Shown here in pieces: positions 14,704 to 22,989 of a stretch of DNA of 33,724 nucleotides. The notes beneath the pieces were generated by a model, which saw only the letters and a program-made list of their open reading frames with translations, was not told the origin of the DNA and made no database searches. Made by a program: the position numbers and the translations under genes. Source of the stretch: Myxococcales bacterium (GTDB lineage Bacteria > Myxococcota_A > Bradymonadia > UBA7976 > UBA1532); NCBI GenBank assembly GCA_002731825.1, contig PCCS01000011.1, forward strand, positions 1 to 33,724, read 5' to 3'. The stretch's first letter is position 1. Every line of letters starts with the position of its first letter.

Positions 14704-16788
14704 TTATTTCAGGCCCAGCTGCCTGGATAAATAAATGAATTCCAGCGCAGTACGCTCGGCACGCTGATTTTGGTTGGCGCTGGCGGCATGGCCCCCATCG
14801 ATATTTTCATAGTAGTAGATGTCTTTTTTGAGAGAGAGCATTTTCGCGGCCATTTTTCTGGCATGGCCTGGATGAACTCGGTCGTCTCGGGTCGATGTGA
14901 CAAAGAAGACCTTTGGATACGTCTTGGATGCACTCAAGTTGTGGTAGGGCGAGTATTTCTGGATGATTGCCGCCATCTTTGGATCTGTCGGATCACCATA
15001 TTCGGCCGCCCAGCTGGCACCAGCAAGGAGCTTTGTGTAGCGCATCATATCAAGAAGTGGGACTTGGCAGACGACGGCATTAAAAAGCTCGGGGCGCTGT
15101 GTGACCGTCGCTCCGACCAATAATCCGCCATTGCTCCCGCCCATAATACCCAATTGGGCCGGACTGGTCACTTTGGTCTGAATCAAGTCTTCTGCGACGG
15201 CGATGAAATCATCGAAAGCGCGTTGGCGGTGTTCTTTCTTCGCTGCTGCATGCCACTTGGGGCCAAATTCGCCACCGCCTCGGATATTGGCCATAGCGAA
15301 GGCGCCCCCTCGTTCTAGCCAGAGCTTGCCGACACTGGCCATGTATCTCGGTGTCAAACTGATTTCGAATCCGCCGTATCCGTAGAGTACGGTTGGAACA
15401 GTCTCATCGACTTTATGCCCGGCACCAAGGACGAGGAAATAAGGAATCTCGGTCCCATCGGCACTCTTGGCAAAGCGCTGTATGACGCGCACGCCCTGGT
15501 TATCGAAACGAGAGGGCAGTGCTTTGATTTTTTTGGGGTTGCCGGTCCGGCTGACGGCCATCAACGCATCGGGCGTTGTGAAGTCCTCGTAATTGACCAA
15601 AATATCATCTTGGAATGGATTGCTCGATGTCACTCGAACGGAGCCGTTTTGGGGCAGTTTAACCTGAGTTTTAACCCACCGTTCTTGGCTCTTCTCGAAG
15701 CGGAAAAGAGTCCCTTTGACCGTGTCTAAGACGGCGACGTATAGGTCGTTCTTTGTGATTGAGATAGACGAAATACTGGCGCGTTCGCTCGGTTCAAAGA
15801 GCCTGTCTATATGGCCAACTTTACCGGTTTTTAATGGCTCGTATTCTAGAGCCAAAAGGGTGCCAGCTGAGTATTCTTCACCCCCAACAGCCCATGGTTT
15901 GCGAAGGGAAATTAAGAACACATTCTTGAAAATCCCATGGGCCTTGGCGGAGGGTTGAATGGGCAGTTTAGTGGCGGCTACCCCAGGTGTTACAAAGTGG
16001 AGTTCAGACGTAAAGAACGTGGTGCCGCGATAGACCATCTCGGTGGCCCCTTCTGGGCGATGGCTCACCCATGGCCAGACACCAACGTCGTCACTTTTAC
16101 CTTCGAAAACCATGTCGGCGACCTTTAATTCGGTTCCGCGTGTCCAACGCTTTACGATGCGCGGGTATCCAGATTTAGTGAGGCTGTCAGGCCCCCAGTC
16201 AGTCCCGATAAGCAGAGTGTTTTTGTCGACCCATGACGCTGCAGTTTTTGCTTCCGGAACGAAGAAACCATTGGCTACGAAGTCTTTTTTGTCGACGTCA
16301 AATTCCCGAATGGTCACTGCATCTTTACCGCCATCTGATAAGGATATCAGGCATAGAGAATGGTCAGGGGCGAGGCATTTAGACCCTTTGAAAACCCAGT
16401 TTTTTTTCTCTTTAGCGGCTAATTTATCGATGTCGAGCAGCGTCTCCCATTTGGGGGTTTCGGTCTGATAACTGTCAAGCGTCGTGCGTCGCCAGATGCC
16501 GCGAACATGAGTTTTGTCCTGCCAGAAGTTATACACATAATCTCCGCGGAGCGCCCCGTAGGCGATGCGATCCGTTGCTGTTAGGATCGCAGTCGTTTTC
16601 TCCAGAAAGTCGGTGTAACGTGGATCCGCCTTGAGTTCCTTCAGCGTGATGCCGTTCCGTTCTTTGACCCAATCTAGAGCTTTGGGGTCGTCGACACCTT
16701 CAAGCCATTGAAAGGGATCGTTTTGACCGTTTTGAGCCATTGAATTTGATCCTAATACCAAGAAAAAGGTGATGCAGTACTTAAGCAT
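14704..16788 (-). CDS. Secreted prolyl oligopeptidase (S9A family)
   Basis: A 694-residue serine peptidase with a cleavable signal peptide (about 1-19, N-S-M-A-Q), an N-terminal beta-propeller (about 70-420) and a C-terminal alpha/beta-hydrolase domain. The triad is visible: the nucleophile in G-G-S-N-G-G near residue 550, Asp in S-T-R-D-D-R-V-H-P near 632 and His667 in G-G-H-A-A. Family members cut short peptides after proline. The signal peptide points to the periplasm or outside. The start at 16788 is chosen because GGAGA lies seven bases upstream and the signal peptide begins there, rather than 22 codons earlier. A single-gene unit, convergent with the sulfatase-like gene. Confidence 0.92.
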   Translation of the reverse strand: MLKYCITFFLVLGSNSMAQNGQNDPFQWLEGVDDPKALDWVKERNGITLKELKADPRYTDFLEKTTAILTATDRIAYGALRGDYVYNFWQDKTHVRGIWRRTTLDSYQTETPKWETLLDIDKLAAKEKKNWVFKGSKCLAPDHSLCLISLSDGGKDAVTIREFDVDKKDFVANGFFVPEAKTAASWVDKNTLLIGTDWGPDSLTKSGYPRIVKRWTRGTELKVADMVFEGKSDDVGVWPWVSHRPEGATEMVYRGTTFFTSELHFVTPGVAATKLPIQPSAKAHGIFKNVFLISLRKPWAVGGEEYSAGTLLALEYEPLKTGKVGHIDRLFEPSERASISSISITKNDLYVAVLDTVKGTLFRFEKSQERWVKTQVKLPQNGSVRVTSSNPFQDDILVNYEDFTTPDALMAVSRTGNPKKIKALPSRFDNQGVRVIQRFAKSADGTEIPYFLVLGAGHKVDETVPTVLYGYGGFEISLTPRYMASVGKLWLERGGAFAMANIRGGGEFGPKWHAAAKKEHRQRAFDDFIAVAEDLIQTKVTSPAQLGIMGGSNGGLLVGATVTQRPELFNAVVCQVPLLDMMRYTKLLAGASWAAEYGDPTDPKMAAIIQKYSPYHNLSASKTYPKVFFVTSTRDDRVHPGHARKMAAKMLSLKKDIYYYENIDGGHAASANQNQRAERTALEFIYLSRQLGLK

Positions 16789-16984
16789 CGAGATGTCTCC
16801 GATTTGCGTTTGATCTGATTGCTGTATCGAAGCAGGTTCACAACCTTGTTTCAAGCCTCGACGGCTGGATGGATATGGCCTGTCGAGACGCCACTGTCAA
16901 TTCAGCTGTTTATTGTGGGTGTCATAACGGCCGCACAGTCGATGCTGTTCTGGGTGGTTGTTCCGGGCGAGGGTCGCCAATAGC

Positions 16985-17004
16985 ACAGACGCCAGGGTGT
17001 CTGT
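16985..17004 (-). terminator. Weak hairpin downstream of the Cys-rich lipoprotein gene
   Basis: ACAGAC (16985-16990) and GTCTGT (16999-17004) form a 6-bp stem with an 8-nt loop about 30 bases beyond the stop of the minus-strand lipoprotein gene. There is no T-run, so this is a marginal terminator candidate. The rest of the gap to the peptidase start (about 16855-17035) shows no convincing gene. Confidence 0.25.
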
Positions 17005-17035
17005 AATTGGTCATTTCAGCCCAGACCTTGAATGA

Positions 17036-18538
17036 TCAAGGCCCTTGGTCGGCACCGGGCTGTGGGTCTAGTCCACCATCCTGCGCAGGCTCATTTACGC
17101 CTGCATCACCCGCGCCCTCAATTTCAGCTGGAACACAGAGTCCGTCCTGGCAAACTTGATCGTCATCGCAGCGTGAGGAGATGGATACGGCCCGCCCACA
17201 ATTGTCTATGTTGGCTATATCCTGGGGGTCTGGACCGCACCCGGTCGTCCAGCTGAGCCAGCAAACCCCGGTCTCACTGCATTGGAAGCCATCCGGGCAG
17301 GGGGCTGCTGGATTTACAGCGCAATCGGATTCTTGGACGCAGACTTTTGGAATATCTGGGTAGTTGCTGTATCCACGACATCTAAAACCCCGCGCACAAT
17401 CTCCATCGTCAATGCATTCGCCGCACAGTACGCCGGTGCCAAGGCAGCGTCCTTCGTCACACATGGCCGTATCACGACATTCGTTGGCCCGCACGACGCG
17501 CCGTTGACACGTATCGTGTTGCCAGACATCCCCGTCGTCCCCGCACAGTGGCGTCCAGGTAAGCCAGCAGACCCCAGATTGGCTACATTGCAAGCCATCT
17601 GGACAGGTCACGGCCGAGTCTTCATTACAGTTCGATTTTGGAACACAGACCATCGGCAAATGGTCGTAGTTTGAATAGCCTCGGCAGAGATGCTCAGCAT
17701 CACAGTCCCGGTCGCCTTCACAGGCATCGCACAGGCGACCGGTGCCAATGCAGCGACCCTCGTTACAGCGACCACCCGGCCCACAGTCCTCTGCGATGCC
17801 AATTGCACGTCCGCAGCTATCGACGCTCCAAGCTTGACCATCCCGGCATACCCTGGACCAATTGAGCCAACAGACCCCGTTATCATCACAGGCCGTCCCG
17901 TCAGGACAGTCTGAGTCAGTGCGACAGCCACCGAGGACACACACACGTCCGATGTCTGGATAGCTGCGATACCCTAGACATCTGTATCCATCGGAACACG
18001 AGTCATCATCAATGCATGGGGTACATAGTTCACCGGAGTTTACACAGCGTCCATCGGCGCAGAGTTGTCCATTTGTACAGGGTTGCCCCTCATCGACTAC
18101 ACCGTCACAGTCGTTATCTATGGCATCGCATAGTTCTTCAGGTCCAGGTGTACAATCCGCTGATGTACAACGTCCGTCGCGACACACTTGTCGATCGCCG
18201 CAGGCCTCAATGAGATAGGCCGGTTCGCCACAGTCGTTAAATCTGTAAATATCGTTGCCATAGCAGCCCCGTATTCCAGCGCCCGTAGTCGCGCAAACGC
18301 AGGTGCCGCCCTCGCACACGTCTTGGTCACCGCAGCTCACTTTTCGGTCGCCAATAACACCACAGGAATCGATCCATGTCGGGTGGCCGTCGACGCAGCG
18401 TGTGGTCGCTTGAGGTTGACATGTTCGTGCTGTTTCGTCGCCGGTGGCATCAGCCGCGTCTGGGCCAGATGTTGACGCGTTGCGACCTTGGCTACAGGCC
18501 ACCAAACAAAACAGAGCGAAGAGATTCAGTCGGTTCAT
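17036..18538 (-). CDS. Modular cysteine-rich lipoprotein
   Basis: A 500-residue lipoprotein (lipobox L-V-A-C15). Residues 40-129 hold two copies of a roughly 40-residue module with the pattern C ... W/Y-x-x-D/N-x-C-G ... C ... C-x-x-G-x-C. Then comes a MopE-like C-D-x-I-D-N-D-C-D-G (137-146). Residues 169-471 are three tandem repeats of about 100 residues (169-266, 267-368, 369-471), each with a G-Y-x-x-Y segment, a C-P-D-G-x-x-C ... G-V-C-W turn and the same short module at its end. The regular cysteines imply dense disulfides, hence an extracytoplasmic adhesive or structural role; no catalytic motif is seen. The tail is acidic and Gly/Pro-rich. The family is not one I can name. ATG 18538 directly precedes the signal; a TTG one codon earlier fits GGGAG slightly better. 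Confidence 0.8.
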   Translation of the reverse strand: MNRLNLFALFCLVACSQGRNASTSGPDAADATGDETARTCQPQATTRCVDGHPTWIDSCGVIGDRKVSCGDQDVCEGGTCVCATTGAGIRGCYGNDIYRFNDCGEPAYLIEACGDRQVCRDGRCTSADCTPGPEELCDAIDNDCDGVVDEGQPCTNGQLCADGRCVNSGELCTPCIDDDSCSDGYRCLGYRSYPDIGRVCVLGGCRTDSDCPDGTACDDNGVCWLNWSRVCRDGQAWSVDSCGRAIGIAEDCGPGGRCNEGRCIGTGRLCDACEGDRDCDAEHLCRGYSNYDHLPMVCVPKSNCNEDSAVTCPDGLQCSQSGVCWLTWTPLCGDDGDVWQHDTCQRRVVRANECRDTAMCDEGRCLGTGVLCGECIDDGDCARGFRCRGYSNYPDIPKVCVQESDCAVNPAAPCPDGFQCSETGVCWLSWTTGCGPDPQDIANIDNCGRAVSISSRCDDDQVCQDGLCVPAEIEGAGDAGVNEPAQDGGLDPQPGADQGP

Positions 18539-18659
18539 CAAGACAACGACTCCCAATCAGCAAAATAAAGGCCTAAATCAACTCTCAGTATTGTTGTAGC
18601 AAATTCGTTGATTTTCAAGACATCGTAATCGACAGGGTTGTGCTCATCGGGCTCCCGAG

Positions 18660-18735
18660 TTTTTGATTTAAATTATAGGTTTTATAATATAAATTAAATC
18701 GTTTAATGCGTTTTTTGTGGTTTTTATATCTAATT
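18660..18735 (+). promoter_or_regulatory. AT-rich promoter-like region upstream of the LysM gene
   Basis: A strongly AT-rich stretch in the 272-bp gap between the divergent Cys-rich lipoprotein and LysM genes. It contains a perfect TATAAT (18683-18688); the only -35 candidate at about 16 bp is TTTTGA (18661-18666), a poor match. It is the likeliest promoter site for the LysM gene. Confidence 0.35.
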
Positions 18736-18810
18736 TGTTTGGCATGGTCGATGCATTACTTGGTTTCGCCACAATGGAGTGGCTCTGGAAAATACCCGAG
18801 GAGGTATGAA

Positions 18811-19473
18811 ATGAACCGTTTAAACATCCTGGTTGTCTCCGCATGTTCTTTGCTGCTCTACACCTCGAAAGTACAAGCTGAAGATGGACTCGGCAGTGAG
18901 CCTGATATGGGAACAGTGAGTGAGCTGATGACATCCAGCGGCGAGACAGGCGCCTTGTCTGACATGCCGGAATTGGTGGAAGTTAAGATTCGCCACGGCG
19001 ACAGTCTCTATGATTTAGCGAAATGGTCGAACACCCAAATCGATATTATCGAAAATCTAAATGGCGTTGATACCCACGATCAATTGGCTGTTGGAGGTGG
19101 GCTCCTCTTACCTATGACAAAGATTGAGCAGGCGGAGTTCCACACCAAGCGAATGGCCGCACTTGCACAGAGACGGGACGGGTATTTAAAGCGATATGGT
19201 GGCTTAAATCGCCTTAAGTCGCACGAGGTTAAACAAGGTCAGACGGTCTGGCGAATTGCGCGCGAGTCTGGTGGAGTGCCTCTGTGGCTGGTGCAGTCCT
19301 ACAACCCCAACCTTGATCTCAGTCGAGTCCAGGTTGGACAAACCATCGTGATTCCAATCATCGGGGCATCAGCGAGTGTCAATGACTTGGATATTGAAGA
19401 AGAGAAAGACATGGAACCCGCCGTTGACGGTGTACTTGACGAGGGTGAGTTCGATGAGGAGTCTGGCTGTTGA
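18811..19473 (+). CDS. Exported protein with two LysM domains
   Basis: A 220-residue protein with a signal peptide ending V-Q-A (residue 23) and two LysM modules: residues 57-101 (H-G-D-S-L-Y-D-L-A ... L-L-L-P) and 138-183 (K-Q-G-Q-T-V-W-R-I-A ... I-V-I-P). LysM binds N-acetylglucosamine polymers, typically peptidoglycan. The modules are joined by a basic helical linker, and the C-terminus (195-220) is very acidic. No enzymatic domain is attached, so it is probably a wall-binding scaffold or accessory protein. The start is chosen for the strong GAGGAGGT site five bases upstream, 35 codons inside the longest frame. Confidence 0.85.
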   Translation: MNRLNILVVSACSLLLYTSKVQAEDGLGSEPDMGTVSELMTSSGETGALSDMPELVEVKIRHGDSLYDLAKWSNTQIDIIENLNGVDTHDQLAVGGGLLLPMTKIEQAEFHTKRMAALAQRRDGYLKRYGGLNRLKSHEVKQGQTVWRIARESGGVPLWLVQSYNPNLDLSRVQVGQTIVIPIIGASASVNDLDIEEEKDMEPAVDGVLDEGEFDEESGC

Positions 19474-19481
19474 GTCACGGA

Positions 19482-19515
19482 CATTTGCTCAGGCTACTTC
19501 AGGTCTGAGCAAATG
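19482..19515. terminator. Bidirectional hairpin terminator between convergent genes
   Basis: CATTTGCTCAG (19482-19492) pairs perfectly with CTGAGCAAATG (19505-19515), an 11-bp stem that can extend inward by G-U and C-G pairs, with a loop of about 6-12 nt. It fills the 57-bp gap between the LysM gene and the convergent dehydrogenase gene. T-runs are short, but the location and stem strength favour shared termination. Confidence 0.6.
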
Positions 19516-19530
19516 CCAAAGTGGCCCTTG

Positions 19531-20685
19531 TCAAACCAGGTAGGATGCCAAGCGAGAAATGACGGCATCTGTGACGGCTGTCATCGATGCGGCTTTCTCA
19601 TCGCCGACCAGATCGTATGTGAGCGGCGTCCCTGTTTGAAGAAGGTTCTTAATCGCTTTTTCAATGGCGTCTCCACCTCGCGTGAGGTCGGCGTCCGACT
19701 TTCGCTTTCCTAACCAGCGTAAACTCTCAGCGGTTGCCATCAGCATTGCGATTGGGTTGACTTTATCTTTGCCTGCATGTCGGGGAGCAGACCCATGGAT
19801 TGGTTCAAACATTGCGTAATCATCGCCGACATTACAGCCGACAGCCATACCCATCCCACCTTGGAGAACACTGGCGAGGTCGGTTACGATATCACCGAAC
19901 ATATTGGTGGTTACTAAGACATCGTAGTACTCTGGTTGACCGATAAGCCATTGTGTAAAGGCATCGATAATCGCGACATCTTGCTCGACGTCTGGATACT
20001 CTTGTCCGATTTCTTGAAAAATTTCATAGAAGAATCGGCAACCACTTAGGACGTTGTTTTTTACGATGCATGTAACACGCTTCTGACCGTCTTTCGGAGC
20101 GCCATTTCGCTGCATCGCGATTTCGTAAGCCATTCGAATGACGCGTTCTGAAGACTTACGCGTAATAATGCGGGTGTCGCTTGCCACCTGGCCGACGCCG
20201 CCAGGGCGGACGACGCCTCCAATGCCCGTGTACAGGCCCTCAGTATTCTCTCTGAGGAAGACCATGTCCACGTTCTTCGGGTCCCAAACCTGCTTCCGTT
20301 CGCCAGAAATTCGAGTTTTGACACCATCGAATAATTTAACGGGGCGAACATTTGCGTACAGATCAAGGTTCAAGCGGTTCCCGATGACAGGGGAATAGCC
20401 AGCCATTTTACCGTTGGTCATGGTCACAGGGCCGGTGCCATCTGGCGATGGCCACCCGACAGCGCCAAGCAAGATTACATCTGCGGCACGACAGCGGGCA
20501 TCCGCATCGTCTGGCCAGTCTTTGCCATGCTCAAGGTAGTACTCGCCACCGCACGGGATTTCGTCGATCTCAAAGCGAATGCTGAGCAATTCGCCAAGTG
20601 CTTTCAGGGTTCGATTCGCCTGTGCGGCAACCTCGACGCCCGTTCCATCTCCGGGTAACAGTGCAATCTGATAGGACGTTGTCAT
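19531..20685 (-). CDS. Isocitrate/isopropylmalate dehydrogenase family enzyme
   Basis: A 384-residue NAD(P)-dependent beta-decarboxylating dehydrogenase. Visible motifs are L-P-G-D-G-T-G (10-16), N-V-R-P, F-L-R-E-N-T-E-G-L-Y-T-G, the catalytic-site I-I-D-A-F-T ... T-T-N-M-F-G-D-I-V-T-D, and E-P-I-H-G-S-A-P near the cofactor site. The family covers isocitrate, 3-isopropylmalate, homoisocitrate and tartrate/malate enzymes. R-E-N-T-E-G-L-Y differs from the R-E-L-T-G-G-I-Y loop of classical LeuB, so leucine biosynthesis should not be assumed; no leu genes are nearby. The ATG follows GGAGAG by about six bases. Confidence 0.88.
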   Translation of the reverse strand: MTTSYQIALLPGDGTGVEVAAQANRTLKALGELLSIRFEIDEIPCGGEYYLEHGKDWPDDADARCRAADVILLGAVGWPSPDGTGPVTMTNGKMAGYSPVIGNRLNLDLYANVRPVKLFDGVKTRISGERKQVWDPKNVDMVFLRENTEGLYTGIGGVVRPGGVGQVASDTRIITRKSSERVIRMAYEIAMQRNGAPKDGQKRVTCIVKNNVLSGCRFFYEIFQEIGQEYPDVEQDVAIIDAFTQWLIGQPEYYDVLVTTNMFGDIVTDLASVLQGGMGMAVGCNVGDDYAMFEPIHGSAPRHAGKDKVNPIAMLMATAESLRWLGKRKSDADLTRGGDAIEKAIKNLLQTGTPLTYDLVGDEKAASMTAVTDAVISRLASYLV

Positions 20686-20805
20686 CTACTCTCTCCGCTC
20701 TGCATGTTCGGCAGCACTAAACCAGATCGGCAGGCCAAATAGCAACCTCCATCGACGCCTGATGACCTCTGCAGTGGACGGTGCGGCGATTTAATTTACC
20801 GACGA

Positions 20806-20820
20806 CGGACCAGGTCCGTT
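20806..20820. promoter_or_regulatory. Inverted repeat ACGGACC-A-GGTCCGT
   Basis: Perfect 7-bp half-sites around a single base, about 120 bp upstream of the dehydrogenase start and 62 bp beyond the stop of the small membrane-protein gene, both on the minus strand. It could be an operator for the dehydrogenase gene. The GC-rich flank (20821-20870) has further partial symmetry (TCGCG ... CGCGA) but no clear terminator. Confidence 0.35.
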
Positions 20821-20881
20821 TCGCGTCGAACCCGTGGGCACCGGTCCCCCGCGACCTGAAAGGCTTTTTTGGATTGCACCC

Positions 20882-21016
20882 TTAGCGCAGAACGAAGATG
20901 AGACCGCCCATGATCAGAGCCAATAGAATGAGTAAGTTGAATAGATCATCCCAGCTCATTTCGTCATACTGACCGAAAAGAACTTTACCCAAAAACCGAA
21001 AAAAACTCTTGAACAC
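20882..21016 (-). CDS. 44-residue single-pass membrane protein
   Basis: A short frame from GTG (21016) to TAA, 44 codons. It has a basic, aromatic start (F-K-S-F-F-R-F), an acidic middle (Q-Y-D-E-M-S-W-D-D) and a C-terminal membrane helix (L-L-I-L-L-A-L-I-M-G-G-L-I-F-V-L) ending in Arg. A GAGGT ribosome site lies four bases before the GTG. The amphipathic-then-helix layout, the ribosome site and the clean stop make it a believable gene although it is below usual size cutoffs. It may be a small membrane regulator or subunit; no family recognised. It lies alone between the dehydrogenase and lipoprotein genes on the same strand. Confidence 0.6.
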   Translation of the reverse strand: MFKSFFRFLGKVLFGQYDEMSWDDLFNLLILLALIMGGLIFVLR

Positions 21017-21041
21017 GGGGACCTCAGCTGTGAGCCGTTTG

Positions 21042-21090
21042 CACAGGCCTATAGATTAACGAGACCTATGTTCAGTTTCTCAGGCCTGTG
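21042..21090. repeat. Inverted repeat CACAGGCCT / AGGCCTGTG with 31-nt spacer
   Basis: Perfect 9-bp arms (21042-21050 and 21082-21090), with a smaller ATAG/CTAT pair inside, between the minus-strand lipoprotein gene and the 44-residue membrane-protein gene. It could be a terminator-like stem, a leader structure of the small gene (its ribosome site is about 15 bases downstream on the minus strand) or a paired operator. Confidence 0.45.
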
Positions 21091-21147
21091 AAAAGACAGT
21101 AGACACCGGTCTTCGACTCAATACCAGTCATCTATTTTTAAGTCGAC

Positions 21148-22542
21148 TCAGCGAGTTCTACAGACAAAATCCAGGCATGCGGTCGTCGCACCGCAGCATT
21201 CATCAGTTGTAGCACAGGTCTCGCCAACCTCACGGCAGATGTCACATTCACCCGCGAAGCAACCAAGCCCTGTGCAGCAATCGACTCGCCCGTTGCAGGC
21301 CCCATCTTGCGGGTTACAGAGTGTAAATGTAACGTCAGCACATTGACCGAGTCCGCAGCCAACACCGCCGGTCTCATCATCACATTCACTCACGGCATTT
21401 TTTGTCTCCGTGTGCCAAACACCGGCAACATCAGCGCTGGCAGTGATCCGCCAACCGAAATCGCTGCCGGCGGCATTGTTGAAATCACACGCGACTTGAT
21501 TGCACCCTAGATTACCAGGACCGCGGCCATCGATGCTGACGCTTGCCGGACGCGGCTCGCCGAATTGATTAACGACGGCGACGTCAGCACAGGCCCGACC
21601 TGGAAATGGGGGAGGGAAATCCAGGTTTTTGGTTGAGAAATGACTGGCTTCGGTCTCCATAATGCCTGCGACAGCGTCGTAGGTTTTTTGCACATCGGTG
21701 TCTTCCACCCATTCACCTGTACTCGTATCAAGTGAATAAATGTTGAGATGACCGGCCTCAGCTGTTGCAGCAGCCATACCCTGTAGCTGCTCGTTGACCT
21801 TCATACGCCAGCCAATGGTTTGGCCAGGCCTGACATTGAGCCTGTCGCCGCCTTGAAAAAATTCGACGCGAAACATGCCGAGGCTGGTCAATGGGCCGTC
21901 ATTGGTGATCAGGTCCGAGGGCATGGAGGTCGGTTCATCGACAGCGGGGTCCCACGATTGGTAGCGAACCTCGACGTCGCCAGCGGCTGCATCACCGGCA
22001 CCATTGTCCAATCCCAGGTCCTCGGGCTCGATGAGCAGCGTAACGGGCTCAACGGTTCCGCCATTGGTATTTCCGAGATTGACTTCTAATTGCCCCGTGG
22101 TCGGTATGGTTATGATCTGCGACTGTTGAGGGTTCATTGTGATGTGGATATGCCGTTGGGTCCCCTGAGCCTGTTCGATCACTCGGTAGACGTCATCGTA
22201 GCCCGCAGCGACGAAGCGGACCACGTACTTTTGCTCATCATTCAAACCGACTATCGCTATGCCGTCGGCATTGGTTCGGCTGTTTGGTTCACCGATGGGG
22301 GCATCATGGCCAAAGGTGGGTTGGTGGTCTGGACCAGGCTCGACATAGGGGGTCAAGTAGACGGATACGTTCTCTAGAGCTGTCGCAGTCGATTCGGCAT
22401 TCAGACCATCCACTTTCGCTAGGAATTGCGCCTGCATCGCATTTGGCGCATCGGGGCTATCTCCGCTCTCGGTCGTGGTCTTCGACGCCTCGCACCCGAC
22501 GAGACTGATCGCTGCGAGTAAGACTAATGGCAATTTCTTCAT
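21148..22542 (-). CDS. Large lipoprotein with carboxypeptidase-regulatory-like domain and cystine-rich tail
   Basis: A 464-residue lipoprotein (lipobox L-V-G-C17). Residues about 37-130 read as a beta-sandwich resembling the carboxypeptidase regulatory-like fold (V-S-V-Y-L ... T-N-A-D-G-I-A ... V-V-R-F-V-A-A-G-Y). A second beta-rich region (150-330) ends near the Pro-rich F-P-P-P-F-P. The last 60 residues are packed with cysteines, including two C-C pairs (D-C-C and E-C-C-G) in a knot-like spacing similar to small disulfide-rich domains. It is likely displayed on the surface; no enzyme motif is seen. AGGAG lies seven bases before the ATG. Its stop overlaps the left copy of a short direct repeat (21136-21151) found again at 22946-22961. 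Confidence 0.8.
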   Translation of the reverse strand: MKKLPLVLLAAISLVGCEASKTTTESGDSPDAPNAMQAQFLAKVDGLNAESTATALENVSVYLTPYVEPGPDHQPTFGHDAPIGEPNSRTNADGIAIVGLNDEQKYVVRFVAAGYDDVYRVIEQAQGTQRHIHITMNPQQSQIITIPTTGQLEVNLGNTNGGTVEPVTLLIEPEDLGLDNGAGDAAAGDVEVRYQSWDPAVDEPTSMPSDLITNDGPLTSLGMFRVEFFQGGDRLNVRPGQTIGWRMKVNEQLQGMAAATAEAGHLNIYSLDTSTGEWVEDTDVQKTYDAVAGIMETEASHFSTKNLDFPPPFPGRACADVAVVNQFGEPRPASVSIDGRGPGNLGCNQVACDFNNAAGSDFGWRITASADVAGVWHTETKNAVSECDDETGGVGCGLGQCADVTFTLCNPQDGACNGRVDCCTGLGCFAGECDICREVGETCATTDECCGATTACLDFVCRTR

Positions 22543-22899
22543 GGCTATCTCCTAGATTTATCCGCTACCTCATCTCGGACACTGAGGGCGATGCCTCACG
22601 AATGCCCGGTTTCGACAACAGGACACTAGCATGAACCGTACCAGGTTGTGGGACTCTGAGCCTCGGAGGCCGAAAACAGACCCTTAATCAATGTCAAAGC
22701 GTCTTTGGTTGGTGCTGCCAAAGTCATTTATCTGAGGGGGGGGATGGCTGTAGACGTGCCGCTGATCACATCTTTAAAACGCTTTCTGAGGCGAGGGGCA
22801 AGCTGAGACACACGTGCCCACAAACGGGGACAGTTAGGTGGGAACTAAAGAACCCAATTGGTGGTCTTTTAAGTTTCTTGATTGTTTTAAAACCGCAAA

Positions 22900-22924
22900 A
22901 TTAATCAGCCCAAAGCCGATTAAT
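22900..22924. promoter_or_regulatory. Inverted repeat ATTAATC-N11-GATTAAT, possible enhancer-binding site
   Basis: Perfect 7-bp half-sites (22900-22906 and 22918-22924) about 66 bp upstream of the -24 element and centred near -103 from the predicted transcription start. Sigma-54 promoters need an activator bound at about this distance, so this is a reasonable candidate site. The identity of the activator is unknown and no such gene is in the window. Confidence 0.45.
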
Positions 22925-22989
22925 ACCGCCTGGATCAACCCTAGATTTTAAGTCGAATCAGATGGTTTTTAAGCACGTTTAAATCAAAC

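Noticed and set aside
16922-17014. Minus-strand 30-codon frame starting at an ATG at 17014
   Set aside because: No ribosome site, unusual composition, and it sits in the trailer of the Cys-rich gene; not supportable as a gene.
20821-20850. A GGTTCGAC string on the minus strand resembling a tRNA or tmRNA T-loop
   Set aside because: The five bases on each side do not pair, and no acceptor or anticodon arm fits around it.
22703-22723. Hairpin CTTTGG/CCAAAG upstream of the Cys-tailed lipoprotein
   Set aside because: Only six pairs, no T-run and no gene ending there; noted within the gap but not called as a terminator.
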